The notes under the pieces were generated by a model that was not told the DNA's origin, did no database searches, and saw nothing but the letters and a program-made list of their open reading frames with translations. DNA of 64,000 nucleotides, taken from contig NZ_JBBELO010000007.1 of NCBI RefSeq assembly GCF_037404875.1, forward strand, positions 1 through 64,000, given 5' to 3'. This stretch comes from Orlajensenia sp037404875 (GTDB lineage: Bacteria > Actinomycetota > Actinomycetes > Actinomycetales > Microbacteriaceae). The position numbers and the translations under genes were made by a program. Shown here piece after piece: positions 57,901 through 64,000 of the stretch. How positions within the stretch are numbered: position 1 is the first letter of the stretch; every line of letters begins with the position of its first letter.

Positions 57901-59046
57901 ATGAGTTCCGTCACCTCGTCTCCGCAGCCGCCGCGCGCACCTGCGTGGAGTGCTCCCGCCCGCGCGCGCAGCAGCGTCGGTGTCGTACTCGCCGTCATCG
58001 GCATCCTCATCGGCGGGGTGGCATTCCTGCTCGTGCTGGCCTACCTCGCCCTCTCCCTCGGCGTCGCCTCCGTCGCCGTCGCCCTGGTACTCGCCCTGAT
58101 CCCGCTCGCAGTGCTGCTGCTGGCCGTGCGCTGGATCGATCGGTGGGAACCCGAGCCCCGCGGAGCGCTGTGGTTCGCCCTGCTGTGGGGCGGCGGCGTC
58201 TCCGTCGTGCTCGCCCTCGTGGTCGACCTCGGCATCAGCGTCGCGGGCGCGGGGGAGGCGACGACCAATGCAGAGGTGCTCTCCACCACCGTGCAGGCGC
58301 CCATCGTCGAGGAGATAGCGAAGGGCCTGGGCGTGCTCATCCTCGCGTTCGCCGGCCGCCGCTATCTCGACGGCCCCGTGGACGGCATCGTCTACGCGGC
58401 AGTGATCGCCGCGGGCTTCACCTTCACCGAAGACATCCTGTACTTCGGCACCACCTACGTGGAGCAGGGTGCGGGCGGGCTCGCCGGCATCTTCGTGGTG
58501 CGCGAGATCTTCTCGCCGTTCGCGCACATGATGTTCACGGCCTGCACGGGAGCGGCCGTCGGATTCGCCGTCCAGCGCACCCGCGGCGCCGGCATCCTTG
58601 GCTATTGGGCACTCGGACTGGTTCCCGCGATGCTGCTGCACGCACTCTGGAACAGCGCCGGCTTCTTCGTCTCGGACTTCTTCGCCTACTACCTGCTCGT
58701 ACAGGTGCCGTTCTTCCTCATCGCCGTCGTTCTCGTGATCCTCCTGCGTCGACGTGAGGCGCACGTGACCCGCGTGCGGTTGGAGGAGTACGCGGCGGCC
58801 GGTTGGTTCCTGCCGGGCGAGATCGACTGGCTGGCGACGCCATCGGGCAGGCGGCGGGCACGGGCGTGGGCGCGTGCCCAGCCCGGCGGAAAGTCGGCCG
58901 CCATGCAGCGCTTCACGCGGGATGCGACGAAACTCGCGTTCGCACGGCAGCGCGTGGTGCTCGGTCGTGCCGACATCGGCCAGCAGGACGACGAGCGCGA
59001 ACTGCTCAACGCGATCGTGGCCGACCGGCATGCGCTGCTGGCCTGA
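57901..59046 (+). CDS. PrsW-family intramembrane metalloprotease
   Basis: A 381-residue protein with about eight membrane helices. The family motifs are present in order: VEEIAKG (EExxK), GFTFTEDILY (FTxxE), HMMFTACTG and HALWN, supplying metal ligands. PrsW-type proteases cleave anti-sigma factors in Bacillus; the target here is unknown. A cytoplasmic tail of about 90 basic residues follows. A hairpin with A/T-rich arms lies just after the stop. Confidence 0.9.
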   Translation: MSSVTSSPQPPRAPAWSAPARARSSVGVVLAVIGILIGGVAFLLVLAYLALSLGVASVAVALVLALIPLAVLLLAVRWIDRWEPEPRGALWFALLWGGGVSVVLALVVDLGISVAGAGEATTNAEVLSTTVQAPIVEEIAKGLGVLILAFAGRRYLDGPVDGIVYAAVIAAGFTFTEDILYFGTTYVEQGAGGLAGIFVVREIFSPFAHMMFTACTGAAVGFAVQRTRGAGILGYWALGLVPAMLLHALWNSAGFFVSDFFAYYLLVQVPFFLIAVVLVILLRRREAHVTRVRLEEYAAAGWFLPGEIDWLATPSGRRRARAWARAQPGGKSAAMQRFTRDATKLAFARQRVVLGRADIGQQDDERELLNAIVADRHALLA

Positions 59047-59063
59047 GAGCCCAAAAACGGATT

Positions 59064-59121
59064 AAAAACTCGACGCCCGGTGGTGTGGCACTGCCGACGA
59101 CTCGACCGGGCGAAGAGTTTT
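59064..59121 (+). terminator. Terminator-like hairpin after the prsW-like gene
   Basis: AAAACTCGACGCCCGGT (59064-59081) can pair with ACCGGGCGAAGAGTTTT (59105-59121) with small mismatches; the 3' arm ends in a T-run. Confidence 0.55.
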
Positions 59122-59175
59122 CTCCCTCTCAGGATGCGCCTTTTCCGCTGCGCTGGCAAGGGTGAGCATCCATCG

Positions 59176-59225
59176 AAGAGGGCGACCACGCGTTGGGATG
59201 AGCTGGGGGTTGCGTACGCGCGGTG
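59176..59225 (+). repeat. Diverged repeat, copy 1 (transposase-end-like remnant)
   Basis: About 50 bases encoding RATTRWDELGVAYAR and a stop, matching 61299-61347 (RATTHWDELAVAYAR, stop) in sequence and frame. The pattern resembles the last residues of IS5-type transposases, but no further transposase sequence is seen, so this is tentative. Confidence 0.4.
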
Positions 59226-59226
59226 A

Positions 59227-59274
59227 TTGCCCTGCCCATGCCTTCAGGCTAAAATGTAGCCACATACCTACATT
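59227..59274 (+). promoter_or_regulatory. vapBC promoter and operator
   Basis: TTGCCC (59227-59232), a 17-base spacer and TAAAAT (59250-59255) form a good promoter. A perfect 7-bp inverted repeat AATGTAG / CTACATT (59253-59259 and 59268-59274) overlaps the -10, where the antitoxin complex would bind. Confidence 0.65.
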
Positions 59275-59288
59275 CGCAGGAGGCGACG

Positions 59289-59534
59289 ATGGCTACGGTC
59301 ACAGCGCGCGAGTTCAATCATGATGTCAGCGGAGCGAAAAGGCTCGCCGATCGCGAACCTGTGATCATCACCGATCGCGGAGCCCCGGCCTACGCGCTTA
59401 TCACCATCGCCACGTACCGACAGTTGACCGGGCAGAAGCGCAACATCCTCAACGCGCTCCGTATCGAAGGCAGCGACGACATCGACTTCGACACCGAGCC
59501 GGTGCAGATCGAACTTCAAGCAGCTGACCTGTGA
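59289..59534 (+). CDS. vapB: Phd/YefM-type antitoxin
   Basis: An 81-residue antitoxin. The DNA-binding N-terminus (ATVTAREFNHDVSGAKRLADREPVIITDRGAPAYALITI) is the Phd/YefM fold and the acidic C-terminal tail (EGSDDIDFDTEPVQIELQ) should wrap around the toxin. AGGAGG precedes the ATG. It overlaps the toxin gene by four bases and is probably autoregulated through the upstream inverted repeat. Confidence 0.9.
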   Translation: MATVTAREFNHDVSGAKRLADREPVIITDRGAPAYALITIATYRQLTGQKRNILNALRIEGSDDIDFDTEPVQIELQAADL

Positions 59535-59941
59535 GCTGGCTCCTCGACACCAACATCGTCAGCGAACTGCGGAAGACCAACCCGAACCCAGGTGTCGCGT
59601 CATGGGCTGAGTCTGAAGATCCGCTCACCATGTACCTCAGCGCCGTCGTCGTATTCGAACTCGAGCTGGGTGTCCTACGTCAGGAACAGAAGGATTCCAG
59701 GCAAGGTGCAATCCTTCGCAGTTGGCTGGACGACCACGTACTCGCGGAGTTCAAGGACAGGATTCTGCCGGTGGACCTAGCTGTCGCTGTGGCAACCTCG
59801 CGTCTCCATGTCCCTGACCCGAAGCCGGTGAACGACACGTTCATCGCCGTCACCGCAAGAATCCACGGTCTCACTGTGGTCACCCACAACGCGAAGGATT
59901 TCGAGGGCACCGGAGTCCGCACCCTCGACCCCTGGTCGTAA
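59531..59941 (+). CDS. vapC: PIN-domain toxin VapC
   Basis: A 136-residue PIN-domain ribonuclease. The acidic active-site residues are D6 (LLDTNIVSE), E43 (FELELGV), D102 (NDTFIAV) and N120/D123 (THNAKDF). VapC toxins usually cut tRNA or rRNA to stop translation. GTG 59531 overlaps the antitoxin stop (GTGA), so antitoxin and toxin are co-translated. Confidence 0.92.
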   Translation: MSWLLDTNIVSELRKTNPNPGVASWAESEDPLTMYLSAVVVFELELGVLRQEQKDSRQGAILRSWLDDHVLAEFKDRILPVDLAVAVATSRLHVPDPKPVNDTFIAVTARIHGLTVVTHNAKDFEGTGVRTLDPWS

Positions 59942-60249
59942 CCGAACGAACGGGAGGCCACGCGCCTGCGTTGCCGCCACGCCACCCCAGCCAAGGTCCC
60001 AGCCGTGTCACCAAGCCGGAAGGCCATCCTTCCACGGTGCTCTGGCGGCAACCCCACACGTGGTTCCACCGCAAGCTCGTACAGACGGTGCGGCAGGAGG
60101 ATCGGCGCGTTGTACACGGAGTCGTCCAGCGGCCACAGCGGTTCTCATACCCGCCCACACGGTCGCTTTCACTCGTGACTGGTCCGGGTCGGCGTCCTCA
60201 TCCCTCGGCTGAATGTCCTGGCCGGTGAGCCACGCCATGTACTGTCCAG
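59942..60249 (-). pseudogene. Possible frameshifted minus-strand remnant
   Basis: On the minus strand from ATG 60238 a frame opens MAWLTGQDIQPRDEDADPDQ and SRVKATVWAGMRTAV; about 60120 another frame takes over with DDSVYNAPILLPHRLYELAVEP and GLPPEHRGRMAFRLGDTAG, then WRQRRR. Both parts read like real protein, and one indel would join them. No family is recognised. Otherwise this 300-base gap after vapC holds nothing clear. Confidence 0.3.
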
Positions 60250-60429
60250 TTAGTGGCCGCCCTTGTCAGGGTTCCGGACCAGGAATCGCAACGCCAACGC
60301 GCCAGCCAGCCCAGCGAAGGCACCAACCATCGACACGACATTCCACTCTGACGTGACCAACCCCATGACGAGAGCAGCGATCAGGAGGAGTATCGCGACG
60401 ACCAGGAGCAGCGAAGCGAAGGCTTTCAT
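60250..60429 (-). CDS. 59-residue two-helix membrane protein (immunity-like)
   Basis: Starts MKAFASLLLVVAILLLIAAL, and has a second helix around VSMVGAFAGLAGALALRFLV, ending NPDKGGH. It lies in the Rhs module region, downstream of another small membrane gene, and may be an immunity protein for a lost or orphan toxin tip. It is too short for a family call. Confidence 0.5.
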   Translation of the reverse strand: MKAFASLLLVVAILLLIAALVMGLVTSEWNVVSMVGAFAGLAGALALRFLVRNPDKGGH

Positions 60430-60562
60430 CTATTGCAAATCCATCGCCGGTCCTGCCGTGTTCAACACGGTGGGGGAGCTTCATCCGCCGGGTAGGCGGC
60501 CCCAAACCAGTGATCCATGCTGGACGCTTAGAACAGATCCGGCGCCGCATCGGTGCAAGCCA

Positions 60563-60799
60563 TCACTCCCCGCTTCGTCGCAGTCGTTGAGATACCCGGA
60601 TGCTGAAGAAGAGAAGTATCCCTGTCGCCGCCGCTCCGAGCACGAAAATCCCCCACAAGCTGCCCCCATCGATTACGGAGATCACACCGAGGAACACGGT
60701 GGCCGCGCCAGCAACAGCCACCGCAATCCACATAACAGCCGCCGCAACCCAAGCACCGCGCGAAAAAACCACCGTCTGCGTCCCCTTCGCTTTTAGCAC
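60563..60799 (-). CDS. 78-residue two-helix membrane protein next to the orphan Rhs tip
   Basis: MLKAKGTQTVVFSRG is followed by two membrane helices (WVAAAVMWIAVAVAGAATVFLG; WGIFVLGAAATGILLFFSI) and a basic tail (RVSQRLRRSGE). GTG 60799 lies nine bases after the stop of the displaced Rhs C-terminal tip. By position it is the cognate immunity candidate for that tip. No family is recognised. Confidence 0.6.
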   Translation of the reverse strand: MLKAKGTQTVVFSRGAWVAAAVMWIAVAVAGAATVFLGVISVIDGGSLWGIFVLGAAATGILLFFSIRVSQRLRRSGE

Positions 60800-60808
60800 T
60801 GGAGTCCA

Positions 60809-61081
60809 TCAACGAACAAGTAACCCCAAACGCATCGCTGCCGCGCCGACCTCCGCTTCTCCTGCGCCCGCGAAGGTAATGGCTGCGACTCCGAGCTCTG
60901 CTTCTCCCGACGTCATCGCCACCAATCCAGCGACGATACCAACAACGATTGCGGCGCCCAGCACGGCCTCGCCAGCGCACGCTAAAACGATAGCGTCGGT
61001 GCCCGTCGTGTCCGTGGCGTTCACCGGGTTACAGCTCGTGTACGCGTAGGGCATACCTTCTTGCCCGGACGGGTCATTCAA
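60809..61081 (-). pseudogene. Displaced (orphan) Rhs C-terminal tip
   Basis: The 90-residue frame opens with DPSGQEGMPYAYTSCNPVN and ATDTTG, almost the same as the end of the Rhs core at about 62100-62185 (DPSGQERMPYAYTQCNPVN, GTDPTG), then changes to an unrelated hydrophobic tail of about 63 residues (AIVLACAGEAVLGAAIVVG, VAAITFAGAGEAEVGAAAM). Homology to the core begins sharply at the DPSGQE codons, so there is no YD-repeat body. This is the classic form of an archived toxin tip that can recombine into the main gene. Confidence 0.75.
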
Positions 61082-61497
61082 CCATCAGCGCCTGCATTTG
61101 GAATCGGCTATCGAACCCCGGAATACCATCAGAACCACGCCTAGGAACCCCTGTCCGCGTGAACACGAAGCCTCTACCAAACCCCGTACGGTTCATCGAC
61201 GGCGTCATCAAGAGGCACGGGTCTGGGGCTATCCGCCTCGGGCTCGGAGGAATCAAGACCGGCGCCGTCTGGCAGATGCGACGGGAGAAGCTGTCCAAGA
61301 GGGCAACCACACACTGGGATGAGCTGGCGGTGGCGTACGCCAGATGAGAGCGTCGAGGATGCCGCTGGCCGCGAATCCGGCGGCCACGAAACGGAACCAC
61401 GTGCTCTCGCGGGCTTCACGCGCGAGCAGGGGTGCACGTCGCGGAGCTCAGCACTTGCCCGAGCGAGATGGACAGCGAGAGACCGGCGCGATCACCG
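61082..61497. other. Mosaic spacer between Rhs modules
   Basis: This 416-base stretch has no intact gene. The plus strand 61159-61347 encodes NTKPLPNPVRFIDGVIKRHG and ends in the repeated RATTHWDELAVAYAR; the minus strand near 61350-61440 has a fragment reading STWFRFVAAGFAASGILDAL, which has membrane character. Both look like remnants, with a junction near 61347. Confidence 0.4.
61299..61347 (+). repeat. Diverged repeat, copy 2 (transposase-end-like remnant)
   Basis: Encodes KRATTHWDELAVAYAR and a stop; matches 59176-59225. The two copies, in the same orientation, flank the vapBC and orphan Rhs module region. Confidence 0.4.
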
Positions 61498-61890
61498 TCA
61501 ATTCCCGGACGGCTTGCGATCGTTCACCGCCAGCAGCCAGAAGGTGGCTGCGAGGAGAGCGAGAAGGAACCCGATCACCCATCCGGAGATTGGTGTCGAT
61601 GGCTGCATAAAACTGAATGTCAGTGTGCATAGCAGCGAGAACCACAGGATTAGGCCGACTATCAGCAAAACCTTCTGCGGCCGGCGAAACGTCCGAAACC
61701 GGCCAACCGCGAGCGTGACGGATATCCCGAACATCAGCCCCGCGATAACGAAGATGAGCCCGAACACAAGTTCCCGTGTCGTTGCCAAGAGGGAGAGGGT
61801 GAAAAGGCCTACCAGAAAAGCTATTGCACCTCCGGCGCTCCACAGTCGGCGGCCGCCCGACGGATCCGAGCCGCGACGCTCATCCGTCAT
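61498..61890 (-). CDS. Four-helix membrane protein overlapping the Rhs gene (candidate immunity protein)
   Basis: A 130-residue protein with a charged N-terminus (MTDERRGSDPSGGRR) and four predicted helices (LWSAGGAIAFLVGLFTLSLLA; LVFGLIFVIAGLMFGISVTLA; VLLIVGLILWFSLLCTLTFSF; GWVIGFLLALLAATFWLLAV). Its ATG overlaps the Rhs stop (ATGA), so it is translated with the toxin. By position it is the immunity protein for the hydrophobic Rhs tip. No known immunity family is recognised. Confidence 0.65.
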   Translation of the reverse strand: MTDERRGSDPSGGRRLWSAGGAIAFLVGLFTLSLLATTRELVFGLIFVIAGLMFGISVTLAVGRFRTFRRPQKVLLIVGLILWFSLLCTLTFSFMQPSTPISGWVIGFLLALLAATFWLLAVNDRKPSGN

Positions 61891-64000
61891 TCCCAACCTG
61901 CGCCTTCAGAAACGAGAGTACCGAACACCGAGCCAGCAACGGCCCCAAGGGCCGGGCATCCCAGTGAGGCGGCGAGGCTGATTCCGGCGGTCGGGATTGC
62001 AGAGCCGGTTGCGAGGCCAAAGCACGTTCCGGTCACCACGAATCCGACGACCGCGCCAAAGTAGCTCGAAACCAAGCCGATACCAATGTCTTCACCTGTA
62101 ACAGTTCCGGTCGGGTCGGTTCCGTTGACTGGGTTGCATTGAGTGTAGGCGTACGGCATCCTCTCCTGTCCGGACGGGTCCATCTGCGTGAATCGTCCGA
62201 GGGTGGGGTCGTAGTAGCGGGCGCCCAACTTGTAATACCCGGAGTTGGTGTCGAGGTAACCACCGGTGTATCGGATCTTGTTGACGACCGCGGTGGCGGT
62301 GGTGGCTGCTGCTCGGATTTCCCCGTAGGGGCTGTAGGAGTAGCCGCCTTCCCAGGCGCCAGTGCTGGACAGAAGTCCGACAACACTGCCGAGCATGTCG
62401 GTGATGTAGTAGTGGCTGCTGCCGCCGCTGCGCAGACTGACGGGAGTGCCGTGGCTGTCGCGGGTGATGTACCCGGTGACCCCGGCATCGGTTCCGGAGG
62501 CGAGGCCGAGAGCGGAGGTGGTGAAGGTGCCGGTGCCTGAGCTGAGGCGTTCGGTGTTGCCGTCGCCGAAGTAGGCTTGCGCGGTTCCGCCGATGCTACG
62601 GGCGGCGCCGCGGTCATCGACGGTTTGGGTGGTGCCGGCGCGGCCGTTGTTTGTTTGGTTGCCGGCGGCGTCGTAGGTCCAGCTGCTGGTGGAGCCGGTT
62701 GCGGTGGCGATCTCGTTGGCGTTGTTGTACGTGTAGCTGATCGTGCCGGCGGTGGCGCCGGTGGATCCGGATCGGGTGTTGCTGAGCCGGTTGCCTGCTG
62801 CGTCGTACGTGTAGGTCCATGCTGCGGTCTGGGTGGACCCGGATGTCTCGACAGCGCTGAGCAGGTGCCGTTGACTGTCGTAACCGTACGTGGTCACCGC
62901 CCCGGCGGTCACGCCCTGCTCCTTGAAAGCGGTGCGGGTCTGCAGGGTGAACTGGTCGGCGCTGCCGTTGGTGTAGCTGTACCCGATGCTGACCTGGGTG
63001 GTGCCGGCGGCGTCCTTCCCGGTGATCTTGGTCGGCCGACCCGACGCGTCGTACTCATGGGTGACGATGGCACCGCCCGGGAACACTCTGCTCTTCTCGA
63101 TGTTGTTGGCGTAGTAATCCAACTGGGTGCAGCCTGAGTTTGTGGCGGGCGTTCCCGAGGAGGGGCAGGCGCCGCCGGGCTCTTGGATGGTCTTGAGCAG
63201 GTTGTTGTTGAAGTAACGGTAGGCGGTCTTCCCGCCGCCGTCTTGGAAGGAGGCCAAGTTCCCGACCGGGTCATAGGAGAACTTCTGCACCACACTGTTC
63301 GGTCCGCCCTGCCGGGTCAGGTGACCCTGAGCGTCATACTCGTACGTCTCAGAGTCGGCCGCGTACGAGTCGGTCACGGACTTGCGGAGCCCGTTCGGGT
63401 TGTAGCTGGTGGTGAGGGTGTCATTGTCGTCGAAGGTGATCAGCGTCTGCCGGTCCGCCAAGCTGTACCCGTAGTCGGTGTCCAACCCGCGCCCATCGAT
63501 GACCGTGGTGAGCCGGCCGAGGGTGTCATAGAAGTTCTGGGTGGAACCCAGCGGGGCTGGCGGGATCACCTTCGTCAAATCCCCAGCCGCGTTGTACTGA
63601 TAGGTGGTGACTTTCCCGCGCGCGTCGGTCGCGGTGCAGATCTGCCCGGCATAGTTGCTGCAGGAACCGTGTCCGTCGGAGTACGTGTAGGTGCTCAGGG
63701 TGACCGGAGTCGCCGCGGTTGCGTCCAGCTTGGTCAACACGTTACCGGCGGCGTCGTAACTGTAGGCGTCCTTATGCCCAGCCGGGTCGGTGGTGCAGGT
63801 GGGTTGGTAACCGGTGCCGCTGGTCGCGGGGGTACTCGCCGGCGCGGACCCGCAGGTGGTGCCCTGCCCGTACAGTGCGGTCGCCGCCGCTCCGGTGGGG
63901 ATCTCGGCTCTGGTGGTGTTGAACAGGGCGTCGTAGCTGTAGGTGGTCTTCTTGCCCTGAGTCTGTCCCGACTGCAACGCGTCCGTGGTGGTTTCCACAT
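61887..64000 (-). CDS. Rhs/YD-repeat polymorphic toxin protein, C-terminal part (runs off window)
   Basis: More than 700 residues visible, made of YD repeats (AYSYDAAGNVLTKLDA, YQYNAAGDLTKVI, YEYDAQGHLTRQG, YTYDAAGNRLSNT, WTYDAAGNQTNNG), then the conserved Rhs core end: YSPYGEIRAA, KIRYTGGYLDTNSGYYKLGARYYDPTLGRFTQMDPSGQE in pieces, and CNPVNGTDPTG. The variable tip after DPTG is about 72 residues and unusually hydrophobic and Gly/Ala-rich (GIGLVSSYFGAVVGFVVTG, AIPTAGISLAASLGCPALG, VAGSVFGTLVSEGAGWE). It is presumably exported and cell-surface. The N-terminus lies beyond 64000; GTG 63998 is internal. Confidence 0.9.
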   Translation of the reverse strand, partial: VETTTDALQSGQTQGKKTTYSYDALFNTTRAEIPTGAAATALYGQGTTCGSAPASTPATSGTGYQPTCTTDPAGHKDAYSYDAAGNVLTKLDATAATPVTLSTYTYSDGHGSCSNYAGQICTATDARGKVTTYQYNAAGDLTKVIPPAPLGSTQNFYDTLGRLTTVIDGRGLDTDYGYSLADRQTLITFDDNDTLTTSYNPNGLRKSVTDSYAADSETYEYDAQGHLTRQGGPNSVVQKFSYDPVGNLASFQDGGGKTAYRYFNNNLLKTIQEPGGACPSSGTPATNSGCTQLDYYANNIEKSRVFPGGAIVTHEYDASGRPTKITGKDAAGTTQVSIGYSYTNGSADQFTLQTRTAFKEQGVTAGAVTTYGYDSQRHLLSAVETSGSTQTAAWTYTYDAAGNRLSNTRSGSTGATAGTISYTYNNANEIATATGSTSSWTYDAAGNQTNNGRAGTTQTVDDRGAARSIGGTAQAYFGDGNTERLSSGTGTFTTSALGLASGTDAGVTGYITRDSHGTPVSLRSGGSSHYYITDMLGSVVGLLSSTGAWEGGYSYSPYGEIRAAATTATAVVNKIRYTGGYLDTNSGYYKLGARYYDPTLGRFTQMDPSGQERMPYAYTQCNPVNGTDPTGTVTGEDIGIGLVSSYFGAVVGFVVTGTCFGLATGSAIPTAGISLAASLGCPALGAVAGSVFGTLVSEGAGWE

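Noticed and set aside
57031..59031. 666-residue minus-strand open frame opposite the oxidase and PrsW genes
   Set aside because: It is an antisense shadow; both plus-strand genes show family motifs.
60430..60518. Short minus-strand frame starting MDHWFGAAYPADEAPP before the 59-residue gene
   Set aside because: It stops after 18 codons and has no support.
63734..64000. Frame starting at ATG 64000 on the minus strand
   Set aside because: It is out of frame with the Rhs gene, which continues beyond the window.

Overview
The window is GC-rich, densely coded DNA with many GTG starts and ATGA/GTGA gene overlaps. Gene content and order (dxr-rseP-ispG, proS-nusA-ylxR-infB-rbfA, truB-ribF, an Ada-AlkA fusion, a DUF222 HNH gene with a LexA box) point to a high-GC actinobacterium, most likely a member of the Microbacteriaceae. 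This is inference from content and style; no search was run. No rRNA, tRNA or CRISPR array was seen.

Layout. 1-0.3 kb: 5' end of an SOS-type DUF222/HNH gene. 0.5-7.8 kb: isoprenoid genes dxr and ispG with the site-2 protease rseP, split by a ketone-body cluster (thiolase, 3-hydroxybutyrate dehydrogenase, scoAB). 7.9-11.5 kb: a Pro/Gly-rich exported protein, a two-component system and a PadR repressor. 11.6-18.4 kb: translation/transcription block proS, nusA, ylxR, infB, rbfA, with no rimP in its usual place. 18.4-28.2 kb: accessory block (TetR/glycosyltransferase, mutY, an orphan protein with an injection-system-like motif, an acyltransferase flanked by an intact and a truncated copy of a P-loop kinase gene, panE, an MFS/TetR pair). 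28.2-32.1 kb: truB, two small membrane proteins, ribF, MFS. 32.2-38.9 kb: deoxyribose catabolic operon (SorC regulator, deoC, a split two-gene ALDH16-like enzyme, SDR/DUF2867, SGNH hydrolase). 39-51 kb: CsoR-like regulator, SNF2 helicase, pfkA, NUDIX, Pi transporter, purine permease, secreted tyrosine phosphatase, aspA, FAH hydrolase, PrmC-like methyltransferase. 51-59 kb: alpha/beta hydrolase, a tandem palindromic repeat array, GT2, Ada-AlkA, YihY, a frameshifted FAD oxidase, PrsW protease. 59-64 kb: accessory island with VapBC and an Rhs/YD-repeat locus containing a displaced orphan C-terminal tip and small membrane proteins that look like immunity genes.

Two patterns stand out. First, about twenty genes have TAnnnT placed exactly 6-7 bases before an ATG/GTG, the layout of leaderless transcripts; this also settles several start sites. 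Second, the Rhs locus pairs hydrophobic, glycine-rich C-terminal tips with adjacent small membrane proteins, suggesting a membrane-targeting polymorphic toxin system.
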